Below are positions 50,001-58,200 of a DNA stretch of 64,000 nucleotides, one piece after another. The DNA is from Mesorhizobium qingshengii (lineage in GTDB: Bacteria > Pseudomonadota > Alphaproteobacteria > Rhizobiales > Rhizobiaceae), in the NCBI RefSeq assembly GCF_027563465.1, contig NZ_JAPFQA010000007.1:287836-351835 (forward strand). The letters are read 5' to 3'. The notes below the pieces were generated by a model that worked only from the letters and a program-made list of their open reading frames with translations, was not told the origin of the DNA and ran no database searches. A program made the position numbers and the translations under genes. How positions within the stretch are numbered: the first letter of the stretch is position 1; every line of letters starts with the position of its first letter.

Positions 50001-53000
50001 CAGGACAAGCCCGTCCACCTTGGCCGGGCTGGTGGTGACTGACGGCAGGATTGCGGAGACATCCAGGCGGGCCTTCGTGCTTTCGCCCGCAACCTTTGCC
50101 GACAGGGACTGGATCTCGATCTTCACCGGGCTCGCGGCACTGCCGAACGTCAGCGGCAGGCTGGGACCGGACGAGGTAAGATCGACGGCGAAATCGCTGG
50201 TGCCGTTCGGATTGATGGTACCGGCTGCCTTGCCTGAAATCTTGTCGCCGGAGAGCGTCGCATGGTCGAGAACGACGCCGCCGGCCATGGTGTAGCTGCC
50301 GGCCGCGTCGACCGCGAGCGGCCCGAGCCCGGCCTGGCGGGTCTGGCTGGTCTCGACACCAGCCACTTGCGCGTTGAACCGAACCTCGGGAGCGGACGGC
50401 GAACCGGTAACCTGTGCGGTGCCGCCGAGTGTGCCCACGGCATCGAGGCCGGGCGAAAAATCATTGGCAAGCGCTGCCGGCAGCGCGGAGAATTCCACTG
50501 CCAGATCGAGCGTCTGGCCGGCGGTGCCGGACAAGGCCACCGAGCCGCCGCCGACGTCGAGCGCCAGTTTTTCGACGCTGGTCGTGCCGTTGGCGATGGT
50601 CAGCCTCGACGGTGCCGCGATTGCCGCCTTGATGCCGCGAACCGTGGCCTCGCCCGAGACGATCTCGACACTGGTGGTGCCCTGGGCGATCTTGACCCGG
50701 CCGGCCACGGTCGCTGGAATGCCTGATATGGTGGCGCCGCCGGCGAAATTGGTCCAGTAGCCATCGCGTTTCAGGTCGACGCCGATGCCGCCGATTTCGG
50801 TGGTGCCCGAAGTGACGGTGTCGGCCTTGATGGTGCCGGAGATCGCCGGCGCCTTGAGATAGTTGGCAATCAGCGCGTTGACGGTGATGGCCTTGGCCGT
50901 CACCTCGCCGCGCGCGATCGACGTGCTCTTCGCATCGATGGCGACGGAGGGCGCGTCGCCCTCCTTGGCAAAGCGGATGGTGCCATTGATGTCGCCCGTC
51001 ACCGCCTGGCCGGCAAGTGCCGCCAACTGGTCGATGGCTGGCGCGTCGAGCGTCAGCGTGCCCAATGGCGTGAACTTGTCGTCCAGCGCCAGGTCGCCCG
51101 AAACCTTGTTGTCGCCCAGCGAAACCAGGAAGCCATTGATCGAACGCCTGCCCTCGCTGGTCACCAGCGCAGCCTTGACGTCGAGCGGCTGGTTGTTGAC
51201 GGAGCCGGTCAGCGAGACGTTGGCGGAAGGGCTTGATATGTCGGCCTTGCCGCTCGCGGTGAGCTTGATCGCCTTCAACGTTCGTCCGGACGCCGTCAGG
51301 CTGTCGCTGTCGGCGGAAACCGTGAAATCCGGCGCCGTCCTGGGTCCGCTGGCCGACAGTGCGAAATCGACGCCGCCGGCAACCGGCACGCCGACCATCG
51401 GCGACAGCACCGAGACGTCGCCCAGCCTGCCTTTGATATCGGCCTGGATGTCGGTGCCTTGCACGCTGGCAGTGCCGCTGGCGCTGAGCGAACCGGAGGT
51501 GAATGAGATCGAATTGGCGGCAAAAGCCCCCTGCGGATCGCGCGTCGCGGCGGCCGAGAACTTCACCCGCTCGCCGAGCACCGAGCTGATCTGCGGTGGC
51601 AAGGCCGTCGACACGGCGTCGGCATTCATCTTGAGCTGCATCGACAGATCGGCAAGCGCGACCGTCATGGTGAGCGAGGCGTTGAGCGCGTCGGAGCGCA
51701 ACGTGCCCTGGTCGATGGCGATGGCGTCCTTGCTGACCGATCCGGCCAGGTCGACATCGACCTTGCCGGTAACCAGCGGCGCCAGCGTCGCGACATCGGT
51801 CTTCAGGCCGCCCGCCTGCAGCCTGACGGCAACCGGCCCGGCACGGTTCTGGATATCGAAGCCGTCGGAGTGTATCTGCGCCGCCAGGTCGTTCAGCTGG
51901 GTGCCACCCGCCACCACCGAAGCCAGCGAGGCACTGATATCGACGATCGGCGCCTTGCCGTCGCCGAACGCACGGGCGGTGGCATTCCTGATCGCCAGCC
52001 CGATCGGCTGCGCGGCGCTTCCCACGGTGATCTGCACGGGCGCGCCCTTGGCGGCGAGTTCAACCGAGAGATCGCTGGCGCCGGCAGGATCGGCGATGCC
52101 GGTCGCGGTGCCATGCACGGCATCAGTGTCGATGCTGGCCCGATCGATGCTGATGCCGCCAGCTGATGTCGCGGTGCCCGCGACATCGAAGCTGGTCTTG
52201 CCGGCAAACAGCGGCCTCAGATTTTCGGGCAGGAAATGCTCGAACTTACCGTCGCCCTTGGCCTCGACATGGCTGCCCTTGTCGGTCGACTGGTGGCGGC
52301 CCGTCAGCTGAGTGACGATCTTGCCGTCGACCGTGAACGTGGCGATGCCGTTCCAGTTGGCGAGCGGTCCCGTGCCCGAGACGGTTATGTCGACTGGCGG
52401 CGTATCGGGCAGCTCGAGCAGATTGGCGATGATACCGCCTGCCGGCTCCGAGGCCTTCAGGTCGAGGTCGAGCCTGTTGTCCGCTGGCGCAAAGTGGATT
52501 TTGGCATCGACATTGCCCTGCTTGCCGTCATGGCGGGCGATGTTGAGTGTCGTTTCGACCGCCAGCGGCGCGGCGTCGGCCTTGAGCATCCCTTTGGCGG
52601 CAAGTTCGGCGATGCCGCTGCCGGCCAGCTGCTGGCCAAGCGCGATTTCGGGCAGGTCGATCTGCTTGATGTCGATGGAAACAGGCAGCGTCGTCGTACC
52701 GCTCTGCGCCGGCTGTTGGGTACCGGCCACCGGCAGCCGCGCCAGTTCGATACGGTCGGCGGCAATGCGGTCAGCACTGAAATTCTTCGACAGCAGCGCC
52801 AGCGGTGACCAGTCGACGGCGACCTTGCGGGCCACCAGCCAGGCACCCTCCCGGTCCTCCAGCACGACATCATCCACCGTCAAGGCGCCCGACCAGATAC
52901 CGTTTATGCCGCTGACCGTGATCTTGCGGTCGTCGCTCGAGGCCAGCCGCGAAACGATGCCGGCGAGATTGTCGCGGCCGCGCTCGGTCTTGGTCAGCAC

Positions 53001-53081
53001 GACGAGCGCGCCGATCGTCCCGGCGACCACGATGAGCAACGTGTAAAGGACAATGCGAAGGATGCGCTTGAATATCTTCAT
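47028..53081 (-). CDS. tamB: Translocation and assembly module subunit TamB (enlarged)
   Basis: This 2017-residue AsmA/TamB-family protein has an N-terminal membrane anchor (ILRIVLYTLLIVVAGTIGALVVL), a long repetitive beta-helical periplasmic part, and the TamB/DUF490 C-terminal domain (ending ...GRGVKLRGEANDAGEAKGG). The gene follows tamA with a 3-bp gap. TamB bridges the inner membrane to TamA and is implicated in moving lipids and outer-membrane proteins. E. coli TamB has 1259 residues. The extra length is mainly an internal tandem duplication: residues about 298-923 and 924-1543 are alike throughout (for instance SGDLALDDKFTPLGT versus SGDLALDEKFVPVGT). Confidence 0.93.
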   Translation of the reverse strand: MKIFKRILRIVLYTLLIVVAGTIGALVVLTKTERGRDNLAGIVSRLASSDDRKITVSGINGIWSGALTVDDVVLEDREGAWLVARKVAVDWSPLALLSKNFSADRIAADRIELARLPVAGTQQPAQSGTTTLPVSIDIKQIDLPEIALGQQLAGSGIAELAAKGMLKADAAPLAVETTLNIARHDGKQGNVDAKIHFAPADNRLDLDLKASEPAGGIIANLLELPDTPPVDITVSGTGPLANWNGIATFTVDGKIVTQLTGRHQSTDKGSHVEAKGDGKFEHFLPENLRPLFAGKTSFDVAGTATSAGGISIDRASIDTDAVHGTATGIADPAGASDLSVELAAKGAPVQITVGSAAQPIGLAIRNATARAFGDGKAPIVDISASLASVVAGGTQLNDLAAQIHSDGFDIQNRAGPVAVRLQAGGLKTDVATLAPLVTGKVDVDLAGSVSKDAIAIDQGTLRSDALNASLTMTVALADLSMQLKMNADAVSTALPPQISSVLGERVKFSAAATRDPQGAFAANSISFTSGSLSASGTASVQGTDIQADIKGRLGDVSVLSPMVGVPVAGGVDFALSASGPRTAPDFTVSADSDSLTASGRTLKAIKLTASGKADISSPSANVSLTGSVNNQPLDVKAALVTSEGRRSINGFLVSLGDNKVSGDLALDDKFTPLGTLTLDAPAIDQLAALAGQAVTGDINGTIRFAKEGDAPSVAIDAKSTSIARGEVTAKAITVNALIANYLKAPAISGTIKADTVTSGTTEIGGIGVDLKRDGYWTNFAGGATISGIPATVAGRVKIAQGTTSVEIVSGEATVRGIKAAIAAPSRLTIANGTTSVEKLALDVGGGSVALSGTAGQTLDLAVEFSALPAALANDFSPGLDAVGTLGGTAQVTGSPSAPEVRFNAQVAGVETSQTRQAGLGPLAVDAAGSYTMAGGVVLDHATLSGDKISGKAAGTINPNGTSDFAVDLTSSGPSLPLTFGSAASPVKIEIQSLSAKVAGESTKARLDVSAILPSVTTSPAKVDGLVLALHSDAFDLKSRAGPVSGTVSVDKVGLDNAAIAPLIAGKVTAALNARLTSDAVAIDSGSLKSDALNSQVAGQVSLSDGAIDLQLSADAPSSALPAAARGMLGERAQISATLKRDPNGGINVDGLKLVSGALTAQGQASLADNKLAADITGSLADISLLSKDAKGAIAFALNAQGPAIAPDLSLTVNSDRLLVAEREITGLKLTATGKADAANPAANVQLTGNVAGQALQGSAVLATADGKSAINGLLLSLGKNRISGDLALDEKFVPVGTVSLDLPDIGPLAALALEKAEGDVRGTIAFSKNGTAPQVAIKAAAASITRGDLQAKAVSVDALIANYLAAPVISGKIRADTVISGGTVISGIDVDLKRDGDWTGFSGGATVKGIPARATGRVKVVNGTTTIELASGQATVQGIKAAIAQASTISIVNGTTTLDRLVLNLGGGTATVTGKVGQALDINATLARVPMSLANSFSPGLYAAGSISGTVKVTGPPASPSVAFNIDAAGVQTSQTRAAGLAALSVSSSGTFAANKLTFNANIGDGAGLGLKGGGTVTTSGTPALVLDFNGGVPFGILSQKLAAQGLSLSGTANVNVQVRGPATSPVIGGSVSTSGARLIDARSGLAVNNIAADVSIGGGVARINRLTGTLSTRGSLSASGTVGINPAQGFPADLSIKLVDGRYTDGRVVTANLGGDLTIKGPLTSAPLIAGTINLAKTVITVPDKLPGSLAALDVKHKNAPGAVRAQDKALRPATTSGGGGGSGLALDVTVNAPNQIFIQGRGVDAELGGSLRLTGPASSPQAVGTFTLQRGRLSILGKRLTFTEGTVGFSGSLVPYLNLTATTTTTSATVTIVVSGEATNPKFTFSSVPALPEDEVLAQLIFGRSMSNLSPLQIAQLAEAAGQLAGVGGSTSLLENLRSAIGVDDLDVTTDDKGGTAVSAGKYLNDRTYVTIQKGDKPGSGKATIDLNVGRGVKLRGEANDAGEAKGGIFYEKEY
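48453..52190. repeat. Two tandem about 1.87-kb coding repeats within tamB
   Basis: The DNA at 50313-52190 (residues about 298-923) and 48453-50312 (residues about 924-1543) encode similar blocks of about 620 residues in the same order. Aligned landmarks: FDVAGTATSAGG/VDAAGSYTMAGG, LRSDALNASL/LKSDALNSQV, NALIANYLKAPAISG/DALIANYLAAPVISG, VDLKRDGYWTNFAGGA/VDLKRDGDWTGFSGGA. A third, partial copy starts near residue 1544. The copies have diverged, so the duplication is old. Confidence 0.8.
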
Positions 53082-53084
53082 CGC

Positions 53085-55013
53085 TCAGAACGCCTGTCCG
53101 ATGCCGGCATAGATGCCGAAATGCGGATCGCCTGGATCCCGGTTGAGCGGTACGGCGGCGTCGATGCGCAGCGGCCCGAACGGCGTGACATAGCGCAGGC
53201 CGACACCGGCGCCGACCTTGACGTCGGAGAAGTTGGGCACCGATCTGGTTGACACCGTGCCGGCATCGACGAACGGCACGATGCCGATCGTGTCGGTGAC
53301 GGCAATACGCATCTCGACCGAGGTCTCGAAGAAGGACAGGCCGCCGATCGGCTGGCCGGTGGAATCCTTGGGGCCGATGCCCTGATAGGCGTAGCCGCGC
53401 ACCGAACCGCCGCCGCCGGAGTAGAAGCGTCGATCGGCCGGAACGTTCGCAAGCCCGGTGCCGACGATCGAGCCAACCGTAACACGTTCGGCCAGAACGA
53501 ATTTCGAAGCCGTATCCAGCGACTGATAGGCCGATCCCTCGCCCTTGAGCTTGAGGAAGGCCGCGCCGCTCAGGATGTCGTAGCTCGGTTCGGCATAGGC
53601 CAGCACCCGGAAGCCGCTGGTTGGGTTCAGCCGATTGTCCCTGTTGTCATAGACATATTGCAGCGGAATGCTGGCGATCAGATATCTGTGCTTGCCGAAG
53701 GCGTCATGGATCCGTGAATAGTCGAGCGCGACCTCAGCCGACACCGTCTGTTTCTTGGTCAGTTCGTAGGACAGGCCGGTGCTGCCCTTGACCGAGAAAC
53801 GATCGTAGGCGTCCGGATGCTCGAGCACGGTCTTGAAGCGGGCGAAGAATTTCGACGCCGGGCCGATCACGCCCGGCTTTTCGAACATGACGCCGGCATT
53901 GTAGTTGAGCTTGGAGAGATCATTGCTGCCGATGCCGCTAATGGCGCCGTCGATGCGCAGCTTTTCGGCCCGGCCGAACAGGTTGCGGTGGCCCCAATAG
54001 CCTTCCAGGCCGAGCCCCTCGGTGTTGGAAACGGTCCCGCCAAGCCCGAAATAACGCGGCTTGCGCTCGCTGACCTGGACGCCGATCGGAATGTTGCCGT
54101 CGGCGTCGAGCTTGTCGGCTTCCTTGAACGTCACGCTGTTGAAGACCTCGAGCGCCAGCAGCCTGTCGCGCGCGTCGCTGATCTCCTGTGGCGAGTATTG
54201 CCGGCCGCGCTTGAGGCCGGTCATGTATTCGGTGAAGTCGCGATCGACCTTCTCGGTGCCCTCAACCGTGGTGTCACCGTAGCCGGCGACCGGCCCGGCG
54301 GCGACCGTCAGCGTCACGTCGAGCGTCGAGGTCGCATGGTCGGCGACGATCTGACGATCGGTCACCTTGGCCAGCGGCCTGCCCTCCTGCTTCAGCGCCC
54401 GCACGATCAGCGCCTCGGCCTTGAGCACCGCGCCGGACCCGGCGTCGCCGCCGGCGATCAGGCCGTAATCGGCGCCCATCAGCCCCGCCGCATCGCCTTC
54501 CAGCCTTATATTGCCGAGGGTGAATTTGGGGCCGCTGGCGATGTCGACGACCACCGGGACCGGCTGCGGGCCCTTGAATTCGGCATCCGGCGGCAAATCG
54601 TCAAGCAGCTTGCCGTCGATGGTGATGGTGACGACGCCTTCGTAGCGCGCATCGGCATAAAGGGCGGCGACAAGCTGTTCGCGATCGCTGCGCGCCTTGG
54701 CCAGCAGCCCCAGCGACCCGGAAACCGGGTGCCCCTCGTCGCCCTTGAGCGCCGAGGCGTTTTCGAGCCTCTTGACCAGATCCTTGTCGGCATCGGGCGC
54801 ATTGATGGTCACGGCATAGTGCAGCGGATCGACGATGTCGGCATCCGCGTCGCTGGAGGAACCCCACAGCTTGATGCCGAAAAGCTCGAAAGCGGCCGCC
54901 GGCCTCGATTCGGTGACAAGCGCGGTCGAGCAAATCACGGCCAAAAGCAGGGCGCGCGAAAGCACACGCCCTGGCGCGGTACCTCCTGACATCTGCTCTT
55001 CATGCGCCGGCAT
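53085..55013 (-). CDS. tamA: Outer-membrane autotransporter assembly protein TamA
   Basis: This 642-residue Omp85/BamA-superfamily protein has a signal peptide (LSRALLLAVICSTALVTESRPAAA), three POTRA-like domains (residues about 55-300) and a 16-strand beta barrel. The barrel's conserved loop is seen as RRFYSGGGGSVRGYAYQGIGP (the VRGY/F motif), and the last strand ends FGIYAGIGQAF with the terminal Phe required by the BAM complex. Together with TamB it moves material to the outer membrane. The start is the ATG at 55011-55013; a second ATG (54990-54992) would shorten the leader by seven residues. Confidence 0.93.
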   Translation of the reverse strand: MPAHEEQMSGGTAPGRVLSRALLLAVICSTALVTESRPAAAFELFGIKLWGSSSDADADIVDPLHYAVTINAPDADKDLVKRLENASALKGDEGHPVSGSLGLLAKARSDREQLVAALYADARYEGVVTITIDGKLLDDLPPDAEFKGPQPVPVVVDIASGPKFTLGNIRLEGDAAGLMGADYGLIAGGDAGSGAVLKAEALIVRALKQEGRPLAKVTDRQIVADHATSTLDVTLTVAAGPVAGYGDTTVEGTEKVDRDFTEYMTGLKRGRQYSPQEISDARDRLLALEVFNSVTFKEADKLDADGNIPIGVQVSERKPRYFGLGGTVSNTEGLGLEGYWGHRNLFGRAEKLRIDGAISGIGSNDLSKLNYNAGVMFEKPGVIGPASKFFARFKTVLEHPDAYDRFSVKGSTGLSYELTKKQTVSAEVALDYSRIHDAFGKHRYLIASIPLQYVYDNRDNRLNPTSGFRVLAYAEPSYDILSGAAFLKLKGEGSAYQSLDTASKFVLAERVTVGSIVGTGLANVPADRRFYSGGGGSVRGYAYQGIGPKDSTGQPIGGLSFFETSVEMRIAVTDTIGIVPFVDAGTVSTRSVPNFSDVKVGAGVGLRYVTPFGPLRIDAAVPLNRDPGDPHFGIYAGIGQAF

Positions 55014-55169
55014 TAAGACAACCTAGGTTACAAAACTAAAATTGGAATGAAGTTCTGAAGCGCTCGTAAAGGGGCCACAATCCAATTGTCTGAAATAGCA
55101 CGGGCTTGGAATTCACACCTCTTTGCTTGCCGCAAGAAAGCGTGATCCCCTGTCCTATGGAGGTACTAC

Positions 55170-55184
55170 CGGCCATTGGCCGGA
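55170..55184. promoter_or_regulatory. CCGGCC/GGCCGG hairpin in the tamA-A2M spacer
   Basis: CCGGCC, three bases, then GGCCGG, about 100 bp before the alpha-2-macroglobulin start and about 160 bp from the tamA start. The same 271-bp spacer has TTGACA at 55226-55231 and a direct repeat of AAGCTTGA (55231-55238, 55242-55249), compatible with a promoter region for the macroglobulin gene. Low confidence for each. Confidence 0.3.
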
Positions 55185-55284
55185 AAGGAAACCGTTGGCA
55201 GGCGGAACCCTGCCGCGTCCCTGTGTTGACAAGCTTGACTGAAGCTTGATCATGCCCGGACGTCAGCAGTGTCTGGAGGGTGTT

Positions 55285-58200
55285 ATGACAATGCGCGCGG
55301 CTCGTGGTCTGTCGATCCTGATCCTTCTGTTTTTCGCCTGGGCTAATGTCTTCGCCTGGAGTGGCGTCGCGCAAGCGGCCGAAGCCCGGCGAATCGCGAC
55401 GACCGTCAATTCCGACTATTTTGGCTTTGACCTCAGGTCCGACCAGAATGTCACGCTCGATCAGTGCAAGACGACATGTCTGGGCGATCCGGCCTGCCGC
55501 GCATTCACGTACAATACCAAGGCCAAATGGTGTTTCCTCAAATCCGACTACAACCAGCTCAAACCCTTCAACGGGGCGGTCGCCGGCAAGGTCGTCAAAA
55601 TCGACGGCGACCCCGACATCGGCGCACCGCCGGAACTCGCCTTCTTCCCCAACTGGATGGCCGATCAGGCCCAGCAATACCGCAACAAGCTGCTCGGCCC
55701 GGCCTATATCAAGCCGACCGACGGGCTGGCGGCGCTGATGAGCGCGGCCGAGCAGTCCGTGCTTACCGGCGACCACCGCTCCGCCATGCTCAGATACGAA
55801 GGCGCCGTGTCGGTCATGCCCGATGATGGCCAGCTCTGGCTTGCCCTGGCGCGTGAAACGCTGGCCGTGCAGCCCGCCGCCAACACATCCGATGCCTCCA
55901 CTTTGCCGGCAAACGGCACTTCGGCCGCCTACAACGCCTACAAGCTGCTGCGCACCACCAAGACGCGCGCCGAGGTACTGGCTTTGCTCGGCAACGGCCT
56001 CGACAAGCGCGACCTTTACCGGCCGGCATTGCAGGCCTATGAGGCGAGCCTTGCGCTGGTGCCCTCGCCGGCCGTCCAGGCCGACTATGCCGATCTGAAA
56101 GCCCGCAAGGGTTTCCGCGTCATCGACCACACCGTCGACGCCGACACCAGCGCGCCGCGCATCTGCGCGCAATTCTCCGAGGACCTGGTCAAGACCGGCG
56201 TCGACTACGCGCAGTTCGTCACGGTCGACAACGCGCCGCCCAAGGGCGTCGAGGCGAAGGACAAGCAGATCTGCGTCGAGGGACTGGAGCACGGCCAGCA
56301 TTACGACGTCACCTTCCGCGCCGGCCTGCCGGCGGCCATCGGCGAAGTGACCGCCGCACCTGTGGTGCTGTCGATCTATGTGCAGGACCGGGCGCCCTCG
56401 GCCCGCTTCACAGGCGACAGCTTCGTGCTGCCGGCCGGCGCGCGCCGCGGCATTCCGGTCGTCACCGTCAACATGAACGCCGCCGAGATGAAGCTCTACC
56501 GCATCGGCGACCGCTCGCTGGCCCAGCTTCTGTCTGGCTACCAGTTCCTCCACCAGCTCGACGGCTATGACATCTCCAACATTTCCGAGCAGATGGGCGC
56601 GCCGGTCTGGCAGGGCCAGCTCGACATCGTCAATGACCTCAACAAGGAGGTCACCACCTCCTTCCCGGTCGACGAAGCGCTGCCGCAGCGCAAGCCGGGC
56701 GTCTATGTGCTGACCGCCCAGGCCGTCAACGCAAAGAGCGACGACTACAACTCGATGGCCACGCAGTGGTTCGTCGTCTCCGACATCGGCCTGTCGACCT
56801 ATACCGGCCAGGACGGGCTCAACGTCTTTGCCCGTTCGCTGGGCAGCGCCAAGCCGATAGCGGGCGCCGAACTGACGCTGGTTGCCCGGAACAATGAGGT
56901 TCTCGGCACCGCGACATCGGATGCCGACGGCCACGCCGTCTTCAACCCCGGCCTGACGCGCGGCGATGGCGGCATGGTTCCGGCCGTTTTGATGGCGAAG
57001 CAGGGAGACAATGATTTTGTCTTCCTCGACATGTCCAAAGCCGGCTTCGACCTGTCCGACCGTGGCGTCACCGGACGCGCGGCGCCCGGCGCGCTCGACG
57101 TCTATGCCTGGACCGAACGCGGCATCTACCGCGCCGGCGAGGATGTTCATGTCGCCGCCCTTGCCCGCGACGGTGCCGCCAAGGCGGTCGAGAACCTGCC
57201 TCTGACCTTCATCTTCTCGCGCCCCGACGGCGTCGAGGACCGCCGCATCGTCAGTGACGGCGCATCGGCCGGCGGCCATGCCGTCGACCTGCCGCTCGAG
57301 CCCAACGCCATGCGCGGCACCTGGTCGGTGTCTATCTACACCGACCCCAAGCAGCCGGCGGTGGCCAGCCAGATGTTCCTGGTCGAGGATTTCGTGCCGG
57401 ATCGCATCGAATTCGACATGACCGCCGACAAAAAGGAGATCGCGCAGGGCGAGACCGCCAATATCAACATTGACGGCCGCTTCCTCTATGGCGCTCCGGC
57501 GGCGGGCCTCGCGCTGGAAGGCGAGTTGACGCTGTCGACGTCCCGCGATTGGGACCGCTTCCAGGGCTTTTCCTTCGGCCTCGCCGACGAGCAGTCGGCC
57601 GAACCCTCGGTCACCCCCCTCACCGGTCTGCCGGTGGTTGGCGACGACGGCAAGGTGACCTTCCCGATCTCGGTCGAGCAACTGCCCTCGACCACCAAGC
57701 TGGTCGACGCCAAGGTGACGGTGCGCATGCGCGAAACCGGCGGCCGCGCCATCGAGCGTTCGCTCAACATCGGCATCCGTCCGCAAGGCCATATGATCGG
57801 CATCCGTCCGGATTTCGCCGACAATGAAGTGCCGCAGGGCGGCACGGCCAAGTTCAGCCTGATTGCCGTCGACCCCGACGGCAAGCGCGAAGCGCTGAAG
57901 GGCGCGCAGTGGACGCTGGTCAAGGTCGAACGCAATTACCAATGGTACCGCTCCAACAACTCCTGGAACTACGAGCCGGTCACCTTCACCAAGTCGATCG
58001 CCAACGGCCAGGTCGACCTCGGCGCCGATGGCGACGCAACCGTCTCCGTGCCGGTCGACTGGGGCCAGTATCGGCTGGAGGTCGAAACATCCGATCCCGA
58101 TGGACCGGCGACCAGCTACGAGTTCGATGCCGGCTGGTATGTCGCCTCGACCACCACCGAAACGCCCGATGGCCTGGAAATCGCCCTCGACAAGGATACC

